Shown: positions 8,784 through 15,935 of the stretch, one piece after another | How positions within the stretch are numbered: the first letter of the stretch is position 1 | Layout of the letters: the number at the start of each line of letters is the position of its first letter | NCBI GenBank assembly: GCA_003561595.1 | Contig: PWWF01000234.1 | Coordinates: forward strand, 1 to 18,616 | Direction: 5' to 3' | DNA: 18,616 nt | Origin: Paracoccaceae bacterium | GTDB lineage: Bacteria > Pseudomonadota > Alphaproteobacteria > Rhodobacterales > Rhodobacteraceae | Notes under the pieces: model-generated | Seen by the model: the letters and a program-made list of their open reading frames with translations, nothing else | What the model was told of the DNA's origin: nothing | Databases searched by the model: none | Position numbers and translations under genes: made by a program

Positions 8784-9446
8784 CTAATCATGCCCGCGTT
8801 CGGGCGCATCGCGGGTGGGCACGGTGGGCAGCCATGCCGCGTAATCGCCGCTCTGGCTGCGCTCATACAGGGCGCGCAGCGCAGACAGGGGCGCATCGGC
8901 CCAGTCCACCCGCAGATCAAGCGGCGGGGCGTGATCCGCGACAATCAGCAGCGCCGCCGATTGCAGCCCGCGCGTGTCGCCGCCCGCCGCCTCTGCCGCA
9001 TCCAGCGCGGCCAGCAGGCGCAGGGCAAGCGGGCCGCGCGCCCGCTGGAACCCCGCGCGCAACGCGTCCAGCACATGCGGCCCGGCCAGCAGATTGCCCG
9101 ACACCACCAGCCCGTCCGTGCACAAGGCGCCCTTCCAGTCCGTGTTGAGCGCCCCGCTATGCGCGGCACTGCCCCCGCGCCCGTCCAGCGCGGCAAGCTG
9201 GCGCCAGTCGCGGCCCCGGTCGGGCGTGGTGACATTGGCGACCACCTCGGATGCGGATGCGCCCGCGCGCAGCATGTCCTGCGCGCGCTCGCCCCACAGC
9301 GTCGAGGGTGCGGCCCCCTGAGAGGCCGACATCCCCCCGCGCGAATCGCCCCGCAGGACCCAGCCGCCCACACACAGCGCACCCGTGGCCGCTGCGCCGC
9401 CCAGTTCACCACTGCCTGAATCTTGCGCAAGTATTGAAAAGGTCAT
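8784..9446 (-). CDS. DUF1028 domain protein (putative Ntn-hydrolase-like)
   Basis: This 220-residue protein resembles the DUF1028 family across its length: the start MTFSILAQD, the pattern GGAAATGALCVGGWV (16-30), an SQG turn (42-44), RQLAALDGRG (82-91) and GNLLAGPHVLDAL (117-129). The family has no settled biochemical role; as I recall it is grouped with the Ntn-hydrolase fold. Thr2 would become N-terminal once Met is removed and could serve as a nucleophile (inference). No signal peptide is seen, so it is probably cytoplasmic. The start at 9446 is backed by AGGAA five bases upstream. It is transcribed divergently from a dipeptide-type ABC importer across a 105-base gap holding a twin operator-like motif, so a shared substrate and shared regulation are plausible. 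Confidence 0.82.
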   Translation of the reverse strand: MTFSILAQDSGSGELGGAAATGALCVGGWVLRGDSRGGMSASQGAAPSTLWGERAQDMLRAGASASEVVANVTTPDRGRDWRQLAALDGRGGSAAHSGALNTDWKGALCTDGLVVSGNLLAGPHVLDALRAGFQRARGPLALRLLAALDAAEAAGGDTRGLQSAALLIVADHAPPLDLRVDWADAPLSALRALYERSQSGDYAAWLPTVPTRDAPERGHD

Positions 9447-9470
9447 GCGTTTCCTGTCTCCATCCCCACC

Positions 9471-9487
9471 AATTTATCATGAAAATT
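9471..9487 (+). promoter_or_regulatory. Operator-like motif, copy 1
   Basis: AATTTATCATGAAAATT is an imperfect palindrome centred on CATG. It is identical at 16 of 17 positions to copy 2 (9500-9516, opposite orientation). It overlaps the predicted -10 of the leftward DUF1028 promoter and lies directly upstream of the rightward -35. The likely ligand is the FCD regulator encoded at 14937 (inference). Confidence 0.65.
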
Positions 9488-9500
9488 TTGACCAATGCAA
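9473..9500 (-). promoter_or_regulatory. Candidate promoter of the DUF1028 gene
   Basis: On the minus strand TTGCAT (complement of 9495-9500) is followed after 16 bases by GATAAA (complement of 9473-9478). The -35 is weak and the -10 fair; the expected transcript start leaves a leader of about 20 bases before the start codon at 9446. Confidence 0.4.
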
Positions 9501-9516
9501 ATTATCATGATAAATT
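9488..9516 (+). promoter_or_regulatory. Candidate sigma-70-type promoter of the ABC importer operon
   Basis: TTGACC (9488-9493) and TAAATT (9511-9516) are separated by exactly 17 bases, five and four matches to the consensus hexamers. The predicted transcript would begin near 9523, leaving about 29 bases before the start codon at 9552. Operator copy 2 covers the spacer and the -10, which suits repression. Confidence 0.6.
9500..9516 (-). promoter_or_regulatory. Operator-like motif, copy 2
   Basis: Read on the minus strand this is AATTTATCATGATAATT. Its core TTATCATGATAA (9502-9513) is a perfect 12-bp palindrome. Its centre lies 28 bp from that of copy 1. It overlaps the predicted -10 of the rightward promoter. 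Confidence 0.68.
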
Positions 9517-9551
9517 CACGTCAAAACATGCAGCAACAGGGAGAGCCGGAT

Positions 9552-11126
9552 ATGGCCTTTGCATCACTGACCCGTCGCGGCCTGGGGGTTCTGACAGCCG
9601 CGCTTCTTGCCTCTTCGGCACTTGTCGCGCCCGCGCAGGCGCAGACACCACCGGGCGTTCTGGTTGTGGGCCAGATCGCCGAGCCGCAGGCGCTTGACCC
9701 CCATGCGGTCACTGCGGTCAACGATTTCCGCATCCTGATGAATATCTATGACGGGCTGGTCCGCTACGCCCCCGGCACGCTGGAGGTTGAACCCGCGCTC
9801 GCCGAAAGCTGGGAGATCAGCGAGGACGGGCTGGTCTATGACTTTACCCTGCGCGAAGGCGTCACCTTCCACGACGGCAGCGCCTTTGATGCCGAGGCGG
9901 TGGTCTGGAATTTCGAGCGGATGCTGAATGAGGATCACCCCTATTACGACACAGGCCCCTTCCCGCTTTCGTTCTTCTTTTCCGCCGTCGAGGATGTCGA
10001 GGCGACCGACACCCACACGGTCCGCTTCACGCTGAATGAACCCTTTGCGCCCTTCCTGTCGAACCTGGCCTATCCCACAGGGCTGATCGTCTCACCCGAG
10101 GCGGTGATGGAACACGGGTCCGATTTCGGGCGCAACCCGTCGGGCACCGGGCCGTTCCAGTTCGAGGAATGGCGGTCCAACGAACGGGTCGTGGTCACCC
10201 GCAATGACGATTACTGGGACGGGGTCGCGGCATCAGAGGCGGTGATCTTCCGCCCCATAACCGATGCCAATACCCGTGTGGCCGAAATGCTGTCGGGCGG
10301 GATTGACGTGATGGTCGAAGTGCCGCCTGTGGCGCTGTCGCAATTCGACGGGGACGACTTTTCGCTGATCGAACAGGCCGGACCGCATGTGTGGTTCCTG
10401 ATCCTGAACATGCGCGAAGGCCCCTTCACCGACCAGCGCGTGCGCCAGGCCGCGAATTACGCGATCAACAAGGACGCGCTTGTGGGCGATGTGCTGGAAG
10501 GCACGGCCGATGTATCCTCTGGCCCGATCGCGCCGGCCTTTGACTGGGCCTATGCGGGGCTGGACCCCTACCCCTATGATCCCGACCGCGCGCGCGAATT
10601 GCTGGCCGAGGCCGATGCCGAGGGCGCCGAGATCACTTTCTACGTGACCGAGGGCGGGTCCGGCATGCTGGACCCGATCCCGATGGGTACGGCCATTCAG
10701 GCCGATCTGGCGGCCGTGGGCTTCGATGTGACCATCGAGACCTATGAATGGAACACCTTTCTGGGCCGCGTGAATCCGGGGCTGGAGGGTGAGGCCGACA
10801 TGGCGCAGATGGCCTGGATGACCAATGATCCCGACACCCTGCCCTTTCTGACCCTGCGCAGCGCGGCCTTCCCCGAGGATGGCGGCTTCAACTCGGGCTA
10901 CTATTCCAACCCCGAAGTGGACGAGCTGCTGGAACAGGCGCGCGTGGCGACCGATCAGGATGAGCGCGCGCGGCTTTACAAGGAAATGCAGGAAATCGTG
11001 AAAGAGGATGCGCCGTGGGTCTATGTCGCCAACTGGGTGCAGAACGCGGTGCATTCCGACCGGGTCGAGAATTTCACGCTCGAGCCCTCATTCTTCCTGC
11101 TGCTCAAGGACGTGGCGAAGAACTGA
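9552..11126 (+). CDS. Dipeptide/oligopeptide-type ABC transporter, periplasmic substrate-binding protein
   Basis: This 524-residue protein is a family-5 solute-binding protein that captures peptides or similar ligands in the periplasm for the membrane complex encoded downstream. A cleavable signal occupies residues 1-30 with a likely cut after AQA (28-30); TRRGLG (7-12) resembles a weak twin-arginine motif, so Tat export is possible. The mature part shows ALDPHAVTAVNDFRI, SWEISEDGLVYDFTLREGVTFHDG and SGTGPFQFEEW-type signatures of the family. By hand count it has about 85 Asp/Glu and 27 Lys/Arg, with only five Lys, which is unusually acidic. The start at 9552 is preferred over an in-frame ATG at 9495 because AGGGAG lies about eight bases upstream, the signal peptide starts there, and 9495 lies inside the promoter. 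The ligand is unknown. A hairpin terminator follows the stop codon. Confidence 0.92.
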   Translation: MAFASLTRRGLGVLTAALLASSALVAPAQAQTPPGVLVVGQIAEPQALDPHAVTAVNDFRILMNIYDGLVRYAPGTLEVEPALAESWEISEDGLVYDFTLREGVTFHDGSAFDAEAVVWNFERMLNEDHPYYDTGPFPLSFFFSAVEDVEATDTHTVRFTLNEPFAPFLSNLAYPTGLIVSPEAVMEHGSDFGRNPSGTGPFQFEEWRSNERVVVTRNDDYWDGVAASEAVIFRPITDANTRVAEMLSGGIDVMVEVPPVALSQFDGDDFSLIEQAGPHVWFLILNMREGPFTDQRVRQAANYAINKDALVGDVLEGTADVSSGPIAPAFDWAYAGLDPYPYDPDRARELLAEADAEGAEITFYVTEGGSGMLDPIPMGTAIQADLAAVGFDVTIETYEWNTFLGRVNPGLEGEADMAQMAWMTNDPDTLPFLTLRSAAFPEDGGFNSGYYSNPEVDELLEQARVATDQDERARLYKEMQEIVKEDAPWVYVANWVQNAVHSDRVENFTLEPSFFLLLKDVAKN

Positions 11127-11139
11127 GTTTGAATTGAAG

Positions 11140-11170
11140 GGGGGCGCGCTGACGCGCGCCCCCTTTTTTT
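11140..11170 (+). terminator. Strong rho-independent terminator between binding-protein and permease genes
   Basis: A perfect 10-bp GC stem (11140-11149 paired with 11154-11163) with a 4-base loop is followed by seven T residues (11164-11170). It begins 13 bases after the binding-protein stop. As the permease genes lie downstream in the same direction with no obvious new promoter, it probably acts as a partial terminator that sets subunit ratios. Confidence 0.9.
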
Positions 11171-11211
11171 GAGTATTTTCGGCAAGATGAAGCAGCAGGG
11201 GGCGCACGGAT

Positions 11212-12159
11212 TTGGGCGGGTATATTCTCAAGCGTCTGTTATCGGCGATCCCGGTGCTTCTGGGGATCACCATTATCGTGTTCCTGATCATGGCGATGAT
11301 CCCGGGTGATCCGGCAACCGCGATCCTGGGCAGCTATGCCACGCCCGAGAATGTCGCGCGGCTGAACCGGTTCCTGGGCCTGGATGAGCCGCTGTGGCGG
11401 CAGTATTTCACCTGGCTGGGCAATATGCTGCAGGGCGATTTCGGACGCTCTTTCAGGCTGAACCGCCCTGTGCTGGACGAGATTCTGGACCGGTTTTCAG
11501 CCACGTTGATCCTTGCGGGCACGGCCTTTGTGCTGTGCGCGGTGCTGGGGATCATCGCGGGCACCATCTCGGCGGCGCGGCAATACGGGTTTGCGGACAA
11601 GGCGATCACCTCTGTCGTGATCATCGGTATTTCGGTCCCCTCTTTCTTTCTGGGCATGATGATGATCCTGCTTTTTGCGGTGAAACTGCGCTGGTTTCCG
11701 GTGTCGGGCATGTATTCGATCTGGGGCGGCGGCGATCTGCCCGACCTGCTGCGCCACCTGACCATGCCTGCCCTGGCGCTGTCGGTGGTGGCCACGGGCG
11801 TGGTGGCGCGGCTGTCGCGCGGGGCCATGCTGGAAGTGCTGCGGCAGGATTTCATTCGCACCGCACGCGCCAAGGGCGTGCATGAGCGCCGCGTGATCTG
11901 GGGCCATGCCCTGCGCGCGGCGATGGTCAGCATCATCCCGGTCCTGGGCATTCAGGCCGGGTTCGTGCTGTCGGGCGCGGTCTATATCGAGATGGTGTTT
12001 CAGTGGCCCGGTGTGGGGCGCATGCTGGTCGATGCGATCCTGACCCGCGACATCCTGCTGGTGCAGGGCGGCGTGGTGTTCATCGCGGCCTGTTATGTGG
12101 GCTTCAACATCGTGGTGGATGTGGCGCAAAGCCTGCTTGACCCGAGGATCCGCACATGA
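11212..12159 (+). CDS. Dipeptide-type ABC transporter permease (DppB-like), TTG start
   Basis: This 315-residue inner-membrane protein is the first permease subunit of a dipeptide/oligopeptide/nickel-type importer. It has the N-terminal helix YILKRLLSAIPVLLGIT (4-20), the family block LGLDEPLWRQYFTWLGNMLQGDFGRS (55-80), about six membrane helices, and the cytoplasmic EAA-type coupling loop around FIRTARAKGVHERRVIWGHA (214-233) that docks on the ATPase. The start codon is TTG at 11212, with AGGGGG about nine bases upstream; no in-frame ATG or GTG fits, and the N-terminus then matches family members exactly in register. The stop overlaps the next start by ATGA. It lies 85 bases after the binding-protein gene, downstream of the strong terminator. 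Confidence 0.93.
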   Translation: MGGYILKRLLSAIPVLLGITIIVFLIMAMIPGDPATAILGSYATPENVARLNRFLGLDEPLWRQYFTWLGNMLQGDFGRSFRLNRPVLDEILDRFSATLILAGTAFVLCAVLGIIAGTISAARQYGFADKAITSVVIIGISVPSFFLGMMMILLFAVKLRWFPVSGMYSIWGGGDLPDLLRHLTMPALALSVVATGVVARLSRGAMLEVLRQDFIRTARAKGVHERRVIWGHALRAAMVSIIPVLGIQAGFVLSGAVYIEMVFQWPGVGRMLVDAILTRDILLVQGGVVFIAACYVGFNIVVDVAQSLLDPRIRT

Positions 12160-14018
12160 GCCTGTTTCTGCGTCTGTTGTTTCGCAACAAGCTGGCCGGG
12201 TTCGGGGCGGTCGTGCTGGGGGTGATCGTGGTGCTGGCGCTGCTGACACCGTTTCTGCCGCTGCACCCGCCGAATGAGACGAGCACCGCCAACCGCTATC
12301 TGCGCCCGCTCTCGGACGGGCATCTGCTGGGGACCGACCATCTGGGACGCGATCTGCTGTCGCGGCTGTTATGGGGCACGCGGTTGTCGCTGGCGGTCGG
12401 GTTCGCCGCCGCGCTGATCGCGGGGCTGGTGGGCGCGGCCATCGGGGTGATGGCGGGCTATTTCGGCGGGCGCACCGACAATGTCACCATGCGCGGCATC
12501 GATATGCTGATGGCCTTTCCCTATATCCTGCTCGCACTCGCCATCGTGGCGGTGCTGGGGCCGGGGCTGATGAATGCGCTGATCGCGGTGGCGGTGGTGA
12601 ACATCCCCTTTTTCGCGCGGAACATCCGCGGCGTGACCGTGGGCATCGCGCATCGCGAGTTCATTGATGCCGCGCGGCTGGCAGGGATGGGGCATACCCG
12701 TATCCTGCTGACCGAGGTGGTGCCCAATATCGTGCCCGTGGTCGTCATCGCCATGTCCACGACCATCGGCTGGATGATACTTGAAACGGCGGGTCTGTCC
12801 TTTCTGGGTCTGGGCAGTCAGCCGCCGCAGGCTGATCTGGGTTCCATGCTGGGTGAGGCGCGCTCGGCCCTGATCACATCGCCGCATACCTCCATCGTGC
12901 CCGGCGTGATGATCCTGTTGATCGTGATGTCGGTCAATCTGCTGGGCGACGGGATCCGCGATGCGCTGGACCCGCGCCTGCGCTCGGGCGCGCTGGCGCG
13001 GCCCATGGCGGCCACACGCGTGGACCGCGCGCAGGTCCCCCCCGCCAAGGGCGATGCGCTGCTGGATATCGATGCGCTGGAAACGCAGTTCCAGGTGGGC
13101 CGCCGCACCTACAAGGCCGTCAACAAGGTCTCGCTGGAGCTGAAGCCCGGCGAATGTCTGGGCCTGATCGGCGAGTCCGGCTCGGGCAAATCGGTCACGG
13201 CGCTGTCGGTGATGGGGCTTGTCGCCTCGCCCCCCGGGGTGATTACCGGGGGGGCCGTGCGGCTGGAAGGCCAGGACCTGATCGGCGCGCCTTATGAGCT
13301 GCTGCGCTCGCTCCGGGGGCGCAGGGTCGCCTATATCTTTCAGGACCCGCTCTCGACGCTGCATCCGCTCTATCGCATCGGGGATCAGTTGATAGAGGCC
13401 ATTCGCGTGCATGACCCCGTCAGCCGCGCGGCCGCCCATAAGCGTGCGGTCAAGCTGTTGGAGGATGTGCGCATCCCCAACCCTGCGGCGCGGATCAATG
13501 CCTTTCCGCATGAGCTGTCGGGGGGCATGCGCCAGCGCGTGGGGATTGCGATGGCACTGGCCAATGACCCCGATATCATCATCGCGGATGAACCGACCAC
13601 CGCGCTGGATGTGACCGTGCAGGCGCAGATCCTTGCGCTGCTGGACGAATTGCGCCAGCGCCGGGGCTTGGCGATCCTGTTCATCACGCATGATTTCGGC
13701 GTGGTGGGTCAGCTTTGTGACCGGGTGGCGGTGATGTATGGCGGGCGCATTGTCGAAACCGGCCCCACGCAAGCGGTGCTGGACGCGCCCGCCCACCCCT
13801 ATACCCGCCGGCTGATCGCCTGCGTGCCCGAACTGGGCGGCGGGCGGCGCATATTGGCGGCCATTCCCGGCCTGCCGCCCGCAGTGGACCAACTGCCCGA
13901 GGGCTGCGCCTTTGCCCCGCGCTGTGACAAGGCGCAGGATGCGTGCCGCCGGGGCGAGGTGACGCTGGACGGCACGACCCGCAAGGTCCGTTGCCTGTTT
14001 CCGGAGGTGGCGCCATGA
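12156..14018 (+). CDS. Fused ABC transporter permease-ATPase (DppC-DppD type)
   Basis: One 620-residue chain joins the second permease of a dipeptide-type importer to its first ATPase. Residues 1 to about 275 are DppC-like: an N-terminal membrane helix (12-34), HLLGTDHLGRDLLSRLLWGT (56-75), further helices, and the coupling loop EFIDAARLAGMGHTRILLTE (168-187). After a linker (about 276-300) comes a full ABC domain: Walker A GESGSGKS (339-346), Q-loop FQDP (395-398), signature LSGGMRQR (454-461), Walker B IIIADEPTTALD (474-485) and switch H512. The C-terminus has the oligopeptide-type Cys cluster GCAFAPRC...C (583-597) plus C613, which in some DppD proteins holds an iron-sulfur cluster. The frame is continuous, so this is a real fusion rather than two genes. 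Fusions of this kind are known in proteobacteria. Four-base overlaps tie it to both neighbours. Confidence 0.94.
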   Translation: MSLFLRLLFRNKLAGFGAVVLGVIVVLALLTPFLPLHPPNETSTANRYLRPLSDGHLLGTDHLGRDLLSRLLWGTRLSLAVGFAAALIAGLVGAAIGVMAGYFGGRTDNVTMRGIDMLMAFPYILLALAIVAVLGPGLMNALIAVAVVNIPFFARNIRGVTVGIAHREFIDAARLAGMGHTRILLTEVVPNIVPVVVIAMSTTIGWMILETAGLSFLGLGSQPPQADLGSMLGEARSALITSPHTSIVPGVMILLIVMSVNLLGDGIRDALDPRLRSGALARPMAATRVDRAQVPPAKGDALLDIDALETQFQVGRRTYKAVNKVSLELKPGECLGLIGESGSGKSVTALSVMGLVASPPGVITGGAVRLEGQDLIGAPYELLRSLRGRRVAYIFQDPLSTLHPLYRIGDQLIEAIRVHDPVSRAAAHKRAVKLLEDVRIPNPAARINAFPHELSGGMRQRVGIAMALANDPDIIIADEPTTALDVTVQAQILALLDELRQRRGLAILFITHDFGVVGQLCDRVAVMYGGRIVETGPTQAVLDAPAHPYTRRLIACVPELGGGRRILAAIPGLPPAVDQLPEGCAFAPRCDKAQDACRRGEVTLDGTTRKVRCLFPEVAP

Positions 14019-14968
14019 CACTCGCGCTCAAGACAACCGATCTGGCCCGCACATTCGATATCGGCAAGCGCCTGATCGGCCCGCCGCGCGGGCAGGTCCA
14101 TGCCGTGCACCCCGTCTCGCTGGAGGTGGCGCAGGGCGAAACGCTGGGCATCGTGGGAGAATCGGGCTGCGGGAAATCCACTTTGGCGCGGATGCTGGTG
14201 GGGCTGCTGCCGCCCAGTGCGGGCACGATCGAGATCGAGGGCCGCGCGCTGGACCGCGCTGACCCCGCCGCCTTTGGGCGCCTGATCCAGTATGTGTTCC
14301 AGGACCCGGTTTCCAGCCTGAATCCGCGCAAGACGATCCGCCAGATCATGGAGACGCCGTTGCGGCGGCTTTACGGGATGCGGGGGCGTGCGCTGGACGC
14401 GCGGATTGCCGAGCTGTTCGATGCCGTGAACCTGCGCCCCGAATTTCTGGACCGTTATCCGCATGAGTTCTCCGGCGGGCAGGCGCAGCGCATCGGCATC
14501 GCGCGGGCGCTGGCGGCCAGCCCGCGTATCCTGATCCTGGATGAGCCTGTCTCGGCGCTGGATGTGTCGGTGCAGGCGCAGGTGCTGAACCTGCTGGCCG
14601 ATCTGAAGGCCGAGTTCAACCTGACCTATCTGTTCATCAGCCATGATCTGGCCGTGGTCGAGGCGGTCAGCGACCGGATCGCGGTGCTGTATTTCGGGTC
14701 CGTCGTGGAAACCGGCCCGGCGGAAAAGGTCTTTGCAAGCCCGCGCCACCCCTATACCAAACTGTTGGCGGATTCGGCACCTGTTGTCGGCAAGCCGCTG
14801 GGGGGTGCCAGCCATGGCGAATTGCCCGACCCGCTGAACCCGCCACCCGGCTGCGCCTTTGCCAGCCGCTGCCCGCGCGCATCGGACCTGTGCCGCGCCG
14901 AAGTGCCCGCCCTGCGCCGGATCGAGGGAGATCAGTTTGCCGCCTGCCACCACCCGCGCGAGCCCTGA
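14015..14968 (+). CDS. Dipeptide-type ABC transporter second ATPase (DppF-like)
   Basis: This 317-residue protein is the second ATPase of the importer and should form a heterodimer with the ABC half of the preceding fusion protein. It has Walker A GESGCGKS (48-55), Q-loop FQDPVSSLNP (95-104), signature FSGGQAQR (152-159), Walker B ILILDEPVSALD (172-183) and switch H210, so it should be catalytically competent. The C-terminal extension has the family Cys pattern GCAFASRCPRASDLC (279-293) and a final C311. The start at 14015 overlaps the previous stop by ATGA and has GGAGG about eight bases upstream; an in-frame ATG at 13943 lies inside the previous gene. Its last 32 bases overlap the regulator gene that follows. 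Confidence 0.93.
   Translation: MTLALKTTDLARTFDIGKRLIGPPRGQVHAVHPVSLEVAQGETLGIVGESGCGKSTLARMLVGLLPPSAGTIEIEGRALDRADPAAFGRLIQYVFQDPVSSLNPRKTIRQIMETPLRRLYGMRGRALDARIAELFDAVNLRPEFLDRYPHEFSGGQAQRIGIARALAASPRILILDEPVSALDVSVQAQVLNLLADLKAEFNLTYLFISHDLAVVEAVSDRIAVLYFGSVVETGPAEKVFASPRHPYTKLLADSAPVVGKPLGGASHGELPDPLNPPPGCAFASRCPRASDLCRAEVPALRRIEGDQFAACHHPREP
14924..14939 (+). promoter_or_regulatory. Ribosome binding site deciding a TTG start for the FCD regulator
   Basis: GAGGGAG (14924-14930) lies six bases before TTG at 14937-14939, inside the end of the preceding ATPase gene. No other in-frame start nearby has such a site, which fixes the regulator's start and implies coupling to translation of the upstream gene. 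Confidence 0.7.
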
Positions 14969-15710
14969 GCGCCTGTCCCGGCCCCAGCAGGTGGCCGAGG
15001 CGATCAAGTCCTGGGTCGTGGCCCGCGGCTGGGGCCCCGGCGACCGCCTGCCATCCGAGGCCGAGCTGATCGACCGTTTCGCCATGGCCAAGGGCACGAT
15101 TCGCGAAGCGATCCGCATTCTGGAAGCGCAAGGGCTGGTCAAATCACGCACTGGCCCCGGCGGGGGCGTATTCGTGCACCGCGTATCCGAGGAACGCGCG
15201 ACCGCGCTTCTGGGCAATTACTTCTACTTCCAGCACCTGACCATCGATGATGTCTATCAGATCCGCGCCGCGCTGGAGCCGGAACTGGCCGCCAGCCTTG
15301 CCGGTCAACTCTCCGATCCGCAATTGCGCGCGCTGGAAGATGTGATGACCTGCTACAGCGAACCCGCCACAACGCCCGAGGAAGAGCGTGTGCAGCATAT
15401 CGCCTCGCTGCGTTTCCACGCCATGCTGGCCGAGATGTCGGGCAACCCGCTGATGCGCTTCCTGATCCGCTTCATCGCCAATATGCTGGCCGACATAACA
15501 GTGTCGCGCAAACTCTACGCCAAGCCCAATCGCGAATTGTGGTCCTCGGGGCTCGACTATCAGTCGCGGCTGCTGGCGGCGCTGCGGGCGGGCGACGCGG
15601 CGGCGGCGCGCCGGATCATGGCAGAGCACATGCACAACGCCCACCGGCTGATGCGGGCGCAGGAAACCGTGCTGACCCAGCGCTTTCTGCCCGAAGGCAA
15701 GATCATCTGA
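14937..15710 (+). CDS. GntR-family transcriptional regulator, FCD (FadR) subfamily
   Basis: This 257-residue DNA-binding protein has an N-terminal winged helix-turn-helix (about 15-82; recognisable in GPGDRLPSEAELIDRFAMAKGTIREAIRILEAQGLV, where the recognition helix is near 50-66) and a C-terminal all-helical FCD effector domain (about 100-240). FCD proteins usually repress a neighbouring catabolic or transport operon until a small acid or related ligand binds. Of the metal-binding positions of the subfamily, the His of RFHAML (H161) and a C-terminal His (H231 or H233) are seen, but the position usually held by the third His looks like Q209. The TTG start is set by a strong upstream ribosome binding site and overlaps the ATPase gene by 32 bases. 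It most likely controls the importer and DUF1028 genes through the twin motif at 9471-9516 (inference). Confidence 0.9.
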   Translation: MPPATTRASPERLSRPQQVAEAIKSWVVARGWGPGDRLPSEAELIDRFAMAKGTIREAIRILEAQGLVKSRTGPGGGVFVHRVSEERATALLGNYFYFQHLTIDDVYQIRAALEPELAASLAGQLSDPQLRALEDVMTCYSEPATTPEEERVQHIASLRFHAMLAEMSGNPLMRFLIRFIANMLADITVSRKLYAKPNRELWSSGLDYQSRLLAALRAGDAAAARRIMAEHMHNAHRLMRAQETVLTQRFLPEGKII

Positions 15711-15891
15711 CGCCGCGCGCGGGTGTCGCGAAATTGGCCTTTTCCGCCGGAACCGGAAAAACCTGAGTGTCTTTAAAGATTTATCCTTGCGGCACGTTTC
15801 CAGCTCTGCCGGCCTGATCTGATGGATTAATCGGGTGCCCTGCCCGTCACATTGCGTGATCCGGCACAGGGGCATCGCTGCACATCCCGGG

Positions 15892-15911
15892 CCTGCCGGG
15901 CAGGAGTTTTT
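15892..15911 (+). terminator. Possible weak terminator or attenuator before the BCCT gene
   Basis: CCTGC (15892-15896) pairs with GCAGG (15900-15904) around a 3-base loop, followed by AG and five T residues. It lies 181 bases after the regulator stop and 25 bases before the BCCT start. The stem is short. The rest of the 225-base gap (15711-15935) shows only a small inverted repeat TTTTCCG/CGGAAAA (15740-15760), and I found no convincing promoter in it. Confidence 0.28.
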
Positions 15912-15935
15912 GACTGTAGTTTACCAGAGGGCGTC

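Noticed and set aside
12369..14021. A 550-codon open frame antisense to the fused permease-ATPase gene
   Set aside because: The sense strand encodes complete, motif-bearing transporter domains; the antisense product has none.
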